Assembly (NCBI GenBank): GCA_965213595.1
Contig: CBDBZO010000004.1
Location: 558,001 to 622,000, forward strand
Source of the DNA: JBCCFC01 sp965213595
GTDB taxonomy: Bacteria > Chloroflexota > Anaerolineae > Caldilineales > Caldilineaceae
Reading direction: 5' to 3'
DNA length: 64,000 nucleotides
Of this stretch, positions 17,797 to 29,625 are shown piece after piece; within the stretch, counting starts at the first letter, position 1, and each line of letters starts with the position of its first letter. Position numbers and translations under genes: made by a program. Below the pieces are notes generated by a model that was not told the origin of the DNA, ran no database searches, and was given only the letters and a program-made list of their open reading frames with translations.

Positions 17797-19200
17797 TTAC
17801 AGCTTCTCGCGCACGTCTACCACGCGCCCTTCAACCGCCGCCGCCGCCGCCATGATCGGGCTCATCAGCAGCGAGCGCGCGCCGGGCCCCTGGCGACCGC
17901 GGAAGTTGCGGTTGCTGGTGCTGGCGACGTACTTGCCCGCGCCCGCCTTGTCGTCGTTCATGGCCAGGCACATGCTGCAGCCCGCGCCGCGCCACTCAAA
18001 GCCCGCCTCGCTAAAGATGCGGTCCAGCCCCTCGGCCTCGGCCTGCGCCTTGACGGCCTTGGAGCCGGGCACAACAATACCCCACACTTTGTCCGCGATT
18101 TTCTTGCCGCGCACCACAGCCGCCGCCTCGCGCAAATCCTCGATGCGCCCGTTGGTGCAGGAGCCGATAAAGACGATGTCGATGGGCTGCCCCTCCATGC
18201 GCTGGCCGGGCTGAAGCTGCATGTACTCCATCGCGCTCAGCAAATCCCGCCGCGCCGCCGCGTCGGGCAGCTCGTCCATGGTGGGAATCGTGCCGTTGAC
18301 AAAGACCCCCTGGCCGGGGTTGGTGCCGTAGGTAACCATCGGCGCCAGCTGGTCGGCGTGCAGCGTCATCTCGCGGTCAAAGGTCGCGTCCTCGTCGGTG
18401 ACAAGCGTGCGCCAGTAGGCAACGGCGCGCTCCCAGTCCTCGCCCTTGGGCGCAAACTCGCGCCCCCGGATGTACTCAACCGTCGTCTCGTCCGGCGCGA
18501 TCATGCCCGCTCTCGCGCCGCCCTCGATGCTCATGTTGCAGATCGTCATGCGGTTGGCCATGCTCAGCCGCTCAATCGCCGCGCCGCGATATTCAAAGAC
18601 GTAGCCGACGCCACCCGCGACCCCATTCTGCGCAATGATTGCCAGGATGATGTCCTTAGCCGTGACGCCGAAGCCCAACTCGCCCTCGACGTTGATGGCG
18701 AAGGTCTGCGGCTTGCTCTGCATCAGGCACTGAGTCGCCAGCACGTGGCCGACTTCGCTGGTGCCGATGCCAAAGGCCAGCGCGCCAAAAGCGCCGTGCG
18801 TGCTCGTATGGCTGTCGCCGCAGACGATGGTCATCCCCGGCTGCGTAATGCCCAGCTCCGGCCCGATGATGTGGACGATGCCCTGGATATCGCCCTCGAT
18901 GTCATAGAGGTGGATGCCAAAGTCCGCGCAATTTTGGCGCAGCGCGCGCACCTGCGTCGCCGCGTCGCTCGGCCACAGCTCGATGTCGACGCCCTGACGC
19001 GTGGGGATGGCGTGGTCCATCGTCGCAAAGGTGCGATCCGGCCGGCGCACGAGCAGGCCGCGCTCGCGCAGCATGTTGAATGCCTGCGGCGACGTCACCT
19101 CGTGCACCAGGTGCGCGTCGATATAGAGCACGGCGGGCGCCCCCTCGTCCTGTGCGACGACGTGTGTATCCCAAACTTTTTCAAAGAGTGTCTTGCCCAT
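17797..19200 (-). CDS. leuC: 3-isopropylmalate dehydratase large subunit
   Basis: A 467-residue LeuC, the iron-sulfur subunit of isopropylmalate isomerase. It begins MGKTLFEKVWDTHVV and contains CGDSHTSTHGAFGALAFGIG. The three cluster cysteines are in FIGSCTNGR and GAGCSMCLAMN. SNRNFRGRQGPGARSLLMSP ends the protein. Length matches the family. The small subunit is 2.2 kb downstream, beyond a toxin-antitoxin pair, a carbonic anhydrase and two coupled genes. Confidence 0.97.
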   Translation of the reverse strand: MGKTLFEKVWDTHVVAQDEGAPAVLYIDAHLVHEVTSPQAFNMLRERGLLVRRPDRTFATMDHAIPTRQGVDIELWPSDAATQVRALRQNCADFGIHLYDIEGDIQGIVHIIGPELGITQPGMTIVCGDSHTSTHGAFGALAFGIGTSEVGHVLATQCLMQSKPQTFAINVEGELGFGVTAKDIILAIIAQNGVAGGVGYVFEYRGAAIERLSMANRMTICNMSIEGGARAGMIAPDETTVEYIRGREFAPKGEDWERAVAYWRTLVTDEDATFDREMTLHADQLAPMVTYGTNPGQGVFVNGTIPTMDELPDAAARRDLLSAMEYMQLQPGQRMEGQPIDIVFIGSCTNGRIEDLREAAAVVRGKKIADKVWGIVVPGSKAVKAQAEAEGLDRIFSEAGFEWRGAGCSMCLAMNDDKAGAGKYVASTSNRNFRGRQGPGARSLLMSPIMAAAAAVEGRVVDVREKL

Positions 19201-19240
19201 AAGTCGATTGCCTCAAATCTATAAATTCCAAACAGCGAAC

Positions 19241-19303
19241 GGATTGGGCGGATGCAGCGGATTTTGGCGGATTTTTCTGAATCCGTCTGCATCCGCCCAA
19301 TCC
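19241..19303. repeat. Inverted repeat with GGCGGAT units
   Basis: Arms GGATTGGGCGGATGCAG (19241-19257) and its exact complement (19287-19303) flank a 29-base loop that contains further GGCGGATT units. It lies between the divergent leuC and 19411 genes and is one of several short-period repeats in the window. Confidence 0.7.
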
Positions 19304-19410
19304 AATGTATCCGCTCGCTGCTTCTGATTGGATTGTTTTGTCTATCCGCCTATGCTAAACTGTTTCTGGCGCGTCGCGCAAATTTGGATTTTCTCTTACC
19401 CAAACTCACC

Positions 19411-19821
19411 ATGCAAATCATCCTCGATCAATACCCGACCCCCGACAAGGGAACCTTTGAGATTCGCCAAACGGTTACCCTGCACGTCTCCGCTGAAGAG
19501 GCGCGCAAGACGGTGAGCCGCTGGCTGTTTAACCATGTGAGCATGTTAATCGGCGCAGCCACGCCAACGCTGTTTGTTGGCGAGCGGGCGATCTGGCGCG
19601 TGCCCACCTGGATCGGCTTTCCCCACACGGGTCGACACGAGCTTAACGTGGACATTGAGCTGGATGCCGAGACGGGGGAAATGTTTGATTTGGCAAATCG
19701 CAAAATTTGCATTGAAGAGCGCGCAACAGAGGTCGGGAAAGCGCAGCCTCCGTACAAGCCACGCAAAACGCCGTCTGAATTTGTTGTCAAAAATTTACCG
19801 ATCACCTTTCCGCGCGGGTAA
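19411..19821 (+). CDS. Hypothetical protein upstream of C39-like protease
   Basis: A 136-residue protein of unknown family. The start at 19411 (MQIILDQYPTPDKGTFEIRQ) is chosen because the earlier frame translates the inverted repeat. It alternates strand-like segments and has no signal peptide or membrane helix. It ends two bases before the C39-like protease gene, so the two are almost certainly co-translated, and it may be that protein's partner or inhibitor. This is inference. Confidence 0.65.
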   Translation: MQIILDQYPTPDKGTFEIRQTVTLHVSAEEARKTVSRWLFNHVSMLIGAATPTLFVGERAIWRVPTWIGFPHTGRHELNVDIELDAETGEMFDLANRKICIEERATEVGKAQPPYKPRKTPSEFVVKNLPITFPRG

Positions 19822-19823
19822 TT

Positions 19824-20303
19824 ATGTTCTACAGTTTTGACCGCTTTATTGCCTTGCCCGTTCCATTTATCAAGCAGAAGAAATTTGGTGATTGTCTACC
19901 CGCGTGTGCGGCCATGGTGCTTGGCTATCTCGGTGTTCGATTTCGTTACGGGCGACTAGCGCAGATTCTACAGACGAAGCCCAACTTCGGTACGCCTTTT
20001 TCACACATTGAGAATTTGCAACGATTAAGTGTTCGCGTTGCTCAACAGCACGGCGATCTGGATCGCCTCTACACTCATTTGCTGAATGACCAGCCGGTCA
20101 TTCTTCCCGTGACAACAGGCGATCTGCCACACTGGGAAGAGAACGTGTTTCACGCCATTGTGCTCGTTGGGCTCGATCAGCAGTATGTGTACATCCATGA
20201 TCCCAACGAGAATGAACCAGGCATCCGCCTCCTCCACGGCGACCTCGCCCTTGCTCGCATCGATTTCGACGAAGCCTATGCCGTGCTGATACGTGATGCG
20301 TGA
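19824..20303 (+). CDS. C39-like papain-fold peptidase domain protein
   Basis: A 159-residue protein with the layout of peptidase family C39-like domains. Cys is in FGDCLPACAAMVLGYLG, His in VFHAIVLVGLD and Asp/Asn in YIHDPNENEPG. Normal C39 domains process bacteriocin leaders as part of an ABC transporter. Here the domain stands alone, without signal peptide or transporter, and follows a small partner gene by two bases. The substrate is unknown. Confidence 0.78.
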   Translation: MFYSFDRFIALPVPFIKQKKFGDCLPACAAMVLGYLGVRFRYGRLAQILQTKPNFGTPFSHIENLQRLSVRVAQQHGDLDRLYTHLLNDQPVILPVTTGDLPHWEENVFHAIVLVGLDQQYVYIHDPNENEPGIRLLHGDLALARIDFDEAYAVLIRDA

Positions 20304-20332
20304 ACTGATTTTACTTTCTTCCCTCACAGTAA

Positions 20333-20758
20333 CTAGCCCCACCCCACCAGCGCCGACCGCGCCTCCTCGCGCACCCGCTCATCTTCATCGACCCGAGCCA
20401 CCTCCTCGATTCGCGTTCTCACGCGCTCGCTCAATTCCAGCCCACACCGAGCCGGCTTGCACACGTCGCACGTCAGCGCGTGGACGGCGTGGCGTCGCAC
20501 CTTGCCCACCGGGTCGCCGAGCAGGGGTAGGATCGCCGGGATAAACGATTCGTCGGCCAGGTGGTCCATCAGCTGCAAGCACCACCAGCGCACTTTTGCA
20601 TTGTCGTGCTGGAGCCCCTGAATGAGGGCCGCTTTGGCTTCCGGGTCTAGGGATACTTTGGCAAGGTCGCGCGCGTTAATCGCGCCGACCAAAGAGACAA
20701 TCGTTGCATTGCGCCCTTCTTTGTCGGCAAGTTGATTGACTAATTCCGTGTAGTTCAT
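20333..20758 (-). CDS. HEAT-repeat protein
   Basis: A 141-residue all-helical protein. The stretches DPEAKAALIQGLQHDNAKVR, ESFIPAILPLLGDPVGKVRR and VDEDERVREEARSALVG have the D-x-x-V-R pattern of HEAT or PBS-lyase-like repeats, giving three or four repeats. The start MNYTELVNQ at 20758 is preferred, since the frame upstream runs into the inverted-repeat region. HEAT repeats bind other proteins; no enzyme function is implied. Confidence 0.78.
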   Translation of the reverse strand: MNYTELVNQLADKEGRNATIVSLVGAINARDLAKVSLDPEAKAALIQGLQHDNAKVRWWCLQLMDHLADESFIPAILPLLGDPVGKVRRHAVHALTCDVCKPARCGLELSERVRTRIEEVARVDEDERVREEARSALVGWG

Positions 20759-20779
20759 GGTTAGGCTCTTGGTCGGGCG

Positions 20780-20928
20780 ATGAGTGCAGCGCACGGCGTG
20801 GACATTGGTCGCTATGCAATCCTACCGAACGCCGTGCAATGCACTCGACCACCTCGCTTCGAGTGCATTGCACGGCGCCGAATAAACTGGCCTTCCCCAC
20901 CGGATAGCGCGGCGTGCGCTGCACTCAT
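20780..20928. repeat. Nested double palindrome, MITE-like
   Basis: Outer arms ATGAGTGCAGCGCAC (20780-20794) and its exact complement (20914-20928) enclose inner arms GCCGTGCAATGCACTCGA (20831-20848) and its exact complement (20859-20876). Outer and inner arms are also related in sequence (GAGTGCA-GCACGGCG), as if one palindrome had inserted into a copy of itself. It sits between the HEAT gene start and the end of the glutamate synthase gene. Confidence 0.8.
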
Positions 20929-20936
20929 GATCCAAC

Positions 20937-25757
<4,821 letters not shown>

Positions 25758-25802
25758 GGCGGCTCTCCTAACTTGCAATTAGTGCACGGCAGTATAAATC
25801 CA

Positions 25803-25826
25803 CGTTCGTGATTTGTTTCACGAACG
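25803..25826. promoter_or_regulatory. Crp/Fnr-type palindrome upstream of gltB
   Basis: CGTTCGTGA (25803-25811), six bases, then TCACGAACG (25818-25826) gives a perfect dyad with the GTGA-N6-TCAC core of Crp/Fnr operators. It is 46-69 bases before the gltB start codon. A minus-strand TATACT at 25796-25791 could be the -10, which would put the site over the -35 region. Confidence 0.5.
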
Positions 25827-26214
25827 GTTGATAATCCTTTTCCAACTCCTACGGCGGGAATAAATTGTTGGGAAGATGCGCCGCACCAACGAATCGGTGT
25901 TGGAGGAATTCATCGGTCAACCAAGCAAAATTGACTTGGGAATTAAATGAATTGACTAACTGCGCTGTTAGTTGAGGGAGCGAAGCTATAGTATATCACG
26001 AAGCGAAAGTGCAAGACAAGTAGCAATATCTTGTCCAACTTTTGCATGGAGAAATTACAGCGAAGTTACAGTTCAATTTGGGAAAAGGTCTACTTATTTG
26101 ACTTATAAAATTTTCAAAATTGGGCAAGTCGAGGCGGGTACAGCACTTCTCAATTCCAAAGTATTTAACCGCAGATGGACGCAGATTCACGCAGAGCAGA
26201 CAAACTTTTACTTA
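25827..26214. other. Non-coding region between gltB operator and IS5-family element
   Basis: This AT-richer stretch holds no gene I can support. It ends with a GCAGAT-type repeat (26164-26203), which is followed directly by the TA target of the IS5-family element. A weak open frame around 25972-26226 has no ribosome-binding site and reads into the IS end. Confidence 0.5.
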
Positions 26215-27112
26215 GAGTGTATTTGAAAAGTCGGAGCTAGGCCTTGATGCGGCCCAACATAGTCGCGATGGAAGCGGCATAGATCATGCCTTCGCTGCTC
26301 TGCGGACAGCGCTCGTAGTCCTTGCTCAAGCGACGATACTTGCCGAACCAGGCCAGCGTGCGCTCGACGACCCAGCGGCGGGGCAGAACGACGAAGCCCT
26401 TTTGGTCTTTGGGCCGTTTGACCACTTCCAGGGCAATGTCGAGTGTATCGCGCACCCACTCGACCAGGCCGCCCTTCTCGTAAATGCCGTCGGCCCAAAT
26501 GAGTTGCAGCGAGTCGACGGTCTCGGTGACCTTGTCCAAAACGCGCTTGGCCCCGTGGTAGTCCTGCACGTTGGCCGCGTGCACAACCACGTCGAGTAAG
26601 TTCCCGACGGTGTCGACCACGATGTGGCGTTTGCGCCCGCTCACCTTTTTGCCTGCGTCGTAGCCACGAATACCGCCCGCCTCAGTGGTTTTGACGCTCT
26701 GACTATCCATCACCGCCGCGCTTGGTTTCGGGGCCCGGTTGCGTTGCAGGCGGTCAAAGCGCCGCAGCGCCCGGTTGAGGTAGCGCCAGGTGCCGTCCTT
26801 GCACCACTTGCGAAAGTGGTAGTAAACGCTGTTGGGGTTTGGCAGGTCGTGAGGCATGTTTGCCCACTGTCCCCCATTGCGCAAAATGTAAAAAATGGCG
26901 TTGACCACCTCGCGCAACTCCAACTCCATTGGTCGCCCCAGCCGGTTCTGTTCGAGTCGTCGCCGCAGGCGAGCTTCTAGCCATGCCCACTGCGCGTCCG
27001 TTACGTCGCTTGAGTATCCTTTTCGTTTGTGTGACAATGTCCTTCTCCTGTTTGGTGAATGGCTTCGGTTTGCACCTCCCATTCTACCAAACAGGACTTT
27101 TCAAATACACTC
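26215..27112 (-). mobile_element. IS5-family insertion sequence, 898 bp
   Basis: Terminal inverted repeats GAGTGTATTTGAAAAGTC (26215-26232) and the exact complement (27095-27112) bound one transposase gene. TA on both sides (26213-26214 and 27113-27114) is a likely two-base target duplication. The element entered the TTAA edge of MITE-like copy 2. Its right end was then hit by an IS701-family element whose four-base duplication includes the last base of this IS. Confidence 0.88.
26237..27082 (-). CDS. IS5-family DDE transposase
   Basis: A 281-residue transposase. The N-terminal DUF4096-like part reads SSDVTDAQWAWLEARLRRR, with FYILRNGGQWANMPHDLPN after it. The DDE core includes AAVMDSQSVKTTEAGG (first Asp), LIWADGIYEKGG (second Asp) and RRWVVERTLAWFGKYRRLSK (Glu). 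The frame is intact and fills the IS with its ends only 22-30 bases from the termini, so the element may be active. Confidence 0.93.
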   Translation of the reverse strand: MGGANRSHSPNRRRTLSHKRKGYSSDVTDAQWAWLEARLRRRLEQNRLGRPMELELREVVNAIFYILRNGGQWANMPHDLPNPNSVYYHFRKWCKDGTWRYLNRALRRFDRLQRNRAPKPSAAVMDSQSVKTTEAGGIRGYDAGKKVSGRKRHIVVDTVGNLLDVVVHAANVQDYHGAKRVLDKVTETVDSLQLIWADGIYEKGGLVEWVRDTLDIALEVVKRPKDQKGFVVLPRRWVVERTLAWFGKYRRLSKDYERCPQSSEGMIYAASIATMLGRIKA

Positions 27113-27115
27113 TAA

Positions 27116-28615
27116 TACTACAACGAGACTTGGGAATAGGGGTCGAGTTGCGGAAGGCGGTTTTTTCGATGAGAGCGGTAGGCAGCATGATTGCGACGTT
27201 GGCGGTAGTGGACAATATGCAGGGCGAGTTGGGCATCGAGTTCAGGTTTGGGTAGGGTGGATTGCAGCAAGAGAAGAGTTTGGGGCAAGGTGAGCGCAGG
27301 GGCTTTTTCTTTAAGTCGCAGTTTAAGGCGAACCAAAAAGAAATGGGCCAGGATAACCAGGGTCATGTGATGATGCCAACCCGTCCAGGAGCGGACCTGG
27401 TAGTCGCCCATGCCGAGTTCTTGCTTGCCTTGCTCAAAGCAGGATTCGACCGGCCAGCGCATTCCGCTTAACCAGGCGAAGGTCTGAATCGTTGTCTCAA
27501 GCGGTGCGTTGGAGAGAAAATACTTCATCTCGCCGGTGGTCCGGTTGTGGCGCAAGACAAGCCAGACATCCGGGCCAGGGAGCGACTGGCGAACCGCCAC
27601 AACGCGCAGGCAGGCAAAGTCTGCCAGGAGTGGGCCTTTGCTGCCTTCCTTAATTTTGAGGCGCTGCCAGGCGGAGGCGGGCAAGGTCTGCGCGATGGCC
27701 GCCACGGTGAGCGCATCGGGTTCCCCCTCGACCAGACGCAGGCGAGTGGGCGGTCGCCCTTGACCAGACCAGGTGGGAACGGCTGTGGCGGGTCTGGCTA
27801 GCCAGACGCGTGTATCCCAATCGACTTCCGCGAAGTAAGAGACAAAGTCGCCGACCGTATCCAGAAAGTGGGTGTCTCGCCCAAAGGCAGCATCACAGGT
27901 CAGCCAGCGATAGGGCAAGCTGCCTTCGGCCTCAATCGCTTGGAGCATTTCGGCGGCCAACTGCGGCTTGGTTTGGAAGTGGACATCGTCTGGCACGCCA
28001 CATTTCTTGCGTCGTTCGGCATAGGCTTCCTCTTCCACCCATTCCTGTGGCAGATAGAGACGACGGTCCAACAGCGTATACCCTTCGCTACCTGCATAGC
28101 TCACAAAGACACCGGCCTGACAGTTGGCCACCTTGCCTAACTCGCCACACATCTGCCGTTTCACGCCCACCGACTCCGTGCCTTGTTTGGGGAAATCACT
28201 GCCGTCCACGATGAGCACGCCGTTCTCTTCGCCTAAGTCCCGGCTCACTTCTTGCCAGTGCCGGCGCAGGATCGCTTCGTCTGACCACGCGCCTTGACCA
28301 AGAAACTGTTGGCTGGCGCGAATCGCATTCGGATTGTCGCCTTCAAACTGTAAAACCATGGATTCCACCGATTTGTTCTCTATCTCGGACAGCAGGCCCT
28401 TCAGATATTTCTCGCTCTCGACTCGCTGTTCTCTGCGCTTGAACAGACCTGCATAAATGGCGTGATACGCTTGCAACTCCGGCAGAAGCTCTCGTTCAAT
28501 CTCTGCAACGCTTAAGGTCAGCTTTGGTGTTGTTGTGATGACTTGGCTCATGGAAAATGCCTCCTTACGGAGTATTTTCCTCATCAGCGCCCTTTTTCAA
28601 AGTCTCGTTGTAGTA
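27116..28615 (-). mobile_element. IS701-family insertion sequence, 1500 bp
   Basis: Fifteen-base perfect inverted repeats TACTACAACGAGACT stand at 27116-27130 and, complemented, at 28601-28615. The element is flanked by a perfect four-base duplication CTAA at 27112-27115 and 28616-28619, the YTAR type known for this family. It lies between the IS5-family element and the rest of MITE-like copy 2. Confidence 0.93.
27118..28551 (-). CDS. IS701-family transposase
   Basis: A 477-residue DDE transposase (DDE_5 type). GVLIVDGSDFPKQGTESVGV holds the first Asp with the typical F-x-K-x-G-x-x-S-V-G-V sequence, and YRWLTCDAAFGRDTHFLD the second Asp region. MRWPVESCFEQGKQELGMGD holds the Glu. The start at 28551 (MSQVITTTPKLTL) is chosen because an AAGGAGGC box precedes it; an in-frame ATG at 28584 lies closer to the IS end. 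The stop codon overlaps the inverted repeat. The frame is intact. Confidence 0.93.
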   Translation of the reverse strand: MSQVITTTPKLTLSVAEIERELLPELQAYHAIYAGLFKRREQRVESEKYLKGLLSEIENKSVESMVLQFEGDNPNAIRASQQFLGQGAWSDEAILRRHWQEVSRDLGEENGVLIVDGSDFPKQGTESVGVKRQMCGELGKVANCQAGVFVSYAGSEGYTLLDRRLYLPQEWVEEEAYAERRKKCGVPDDVHFQTKPQLAAEMLQAIEAEGSLPYRWLTCDAAFGRDTHFLDTVGDFVSYFAEVDWDTRVWLARPATAVPTWSGQGRPPTRLRLVEGEPDALTVAAIAQTLPASAWQRLKIKEGSKGPLLADFACLRVVAVRQSLPGPDVWLVLRHNRTTGEMKYFLSNAPLETTIQTFAWLSGMRWPVESCFEQGKQELGMGDYQVRSWTGWHHHMTLVILAHFFLVRLKLRLKEKAPALTLPQTLLLLQSTLPKPELDAQLALHIVHYRQRRNHAAYRSHRKNRLPQLDPYSQVSL

Positions 28616-28616
28616 C

Positions 28617-28724
28617 TAAGGCTAATCCAAGATTACAAATATACCACGGCTGATTGTGATGGAGGTGCGTCGCACATCCAACATGGCTTATCCCGGTATA
28701 GTTAGTTTCCTGGAATTGCCTTAA
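28617..28724 (+). repeat. MITE-like element, copy 2 (disrupted edge)
   Basis: A 107-bp element, nearly identical to the inverse of 1093-1200. Ends TAAGGCTAATCC and GGAATTGCCTTAA are imperfect inverted repeats. Two IS elements entered its first bases, so the outer T of its TTAA edge now lies at 26212. Removing both elements restores TTAA at both ends. Confidence 0.75.
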
Positions 28725-28962
28725 ACTCGCTTATACCTGCGTGGTCGCCAGCACCCGTTGCGCAAGCATCCGCGGTTTCAACTTCTGAATTGAAAGTTGC
28801 TGGGTGGATAAAATCACACTTGTCCCTCCCGATCAACTATGCTATAATCCGCGCAGCCTAGACGATGCCCTCGTTCGCCATCACCTTTCCCGCTCCAGTA
28901 CCCAAACGAGCTTGTCGACGCGGGCGGCTGGTGTGCACGTAGAACCTTAGCAGGAGAACCCC
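28725..28962. other. Leader region of the nuclease-dnaB locus
   Basis: It holds a short inverted repeat (CAACTTCTGAATTGAAAGTTG near 28780) and the promoter at 28820-28848. The remaining bases form a leader of about 110 bases, ending in an AGGAGAA box before the 28963 start. Confidence 0.5.
28820..28848 (+). promoter_or_regulatory. Sigma-70-type promoter before the bifunctional nuclease gene
   Basis: TTGTCC (28820-28825), 17 bases, then TATAAT (28843-28848) preceded by TG at 28840-28841. This is a good housekeeping promoter with an extended -10, placed about 115 bases before the start of the gene at 28963. Confidence 0.7.
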
Positions 28963-29496
28963 ATGGTAGATGGACTCGTGGAAGTCACGATTGACAGCAT
29001 CCGCGTGAGTTTGATGTCGCAGCACCGCATTGTCGTGCTGCGCGAGGATTCCGGCGAGCGTTTTATTCCGATTTGGATCGGCCCCTTTGAAGCGGACGCC
29101 ATCACGATTCAGCTCCAGGGAATGGAGCCGCCGCGCCCGCTCACGCACGACCTGATTCGCGCCGTAGTGGAGACAATGGGCGGCGAAGTCGAGCGCGTGG
29201 TGATCAACGGGCTGGAAAAGCAAACCTACTTCGCCAAGATCGTGCTCGACGTGGACGGCGACCTGGTGGAGGTTGACAGCCGCCCCAGCGACGCCATCGC
29301 CCTGGCCGTGCGCACCAGCGCGCCCATCTACATCAGCGAGGACGTGATGGACCAGGCCGGAATGGAGCCGGAAGAGGAGATGGCGCTGACGGAAGGGGTC
29401 GTCGCCTCGGAGGGGCCGGACCGGGGGGACGAAGACCTGGGCGCGTTTGAGGACTTGATCGAGGGGCTGGATTTAGACAATTTGCTCGGCAACTAA
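28963..29496 (+). CDS. Bifunctional nuclease family (DUF151) protein
   Basis: A 177-residue protein of the BFN/DUF151 family, reported in plants to have DNase and RNase activity. SQHRIVVLREDSGERFIPIW followed by IGPFEADAI is the family signature, and SRPSDAIALAVRTSAPIYIS is the second conserved block. The C-terminal 40 residues are acidic (EDLGAFEDLIEGLDLDNLLG). A strong terminator follows, so it is probably transcribed alone from the promoter at 28820. Cellular role in bacteria is unclear. Confidence 0.9.
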   Translation: MVDGLVEVTIDSIRVSLMSQHRIVVLREDSGERFIPIWIGPFEADAITIQLQGMEPPRPLTHDLIRAVVETMGGEVERVVINGLEKQTYFAKIVLDVDGDLVEVDSRPSDAIALAVRTSAPIYISEDVMDQAGMEPEEEMALTEGVVASEGPDRGDEDLGAFEDLIEGLDLDNLLGN

Positions 29497-29520
29497 ACCC
29501 CTTGCCATCAACTGAATCAA

Positions 29521-29554
29521 ACGGCGCGACCATTGCGATGGTCGCGCCGTTTTT
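29521..29554 (+). terminator. Rho-independent terminator after the nuclease gene
   Basis: Arms ACGGCGCGACCAT (29521-29533) and ATGGTCGCGCCGT (29538-29550) form a 13-bp perfect stem with a four-base loop, followed by a T-run. It ends 72 bases before the dnaB start. Confidence 0.9.
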
Positions 29555-29625
29555 GCGCTTTGGGGCTTATCCCCGCCTTATCCCCAGCTTCTTCGCTGGC
29601 CGACGAGCCCAGCTACCGCCACATC

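Noticed and set aside
17770..19224. Plus-strand 484-residue frame opposite leuC
   Set aside because: leuC on the other strand has full family motifs; this is an antisense shadow with an Arg/Ala/His-rich sequence.
25972..26226. Plus-strand 84-residue frame
   Set aside because: No start signal, crosses a GCAGAT-type repeat and runs into the IS5 terminus.
29533..29625. Longer DnaB N-terminus starting at TTG 29533
   Set aside because: The TTG lies inside the stem-loop terminator of the previous gene, and no ribosome-binding site is present.
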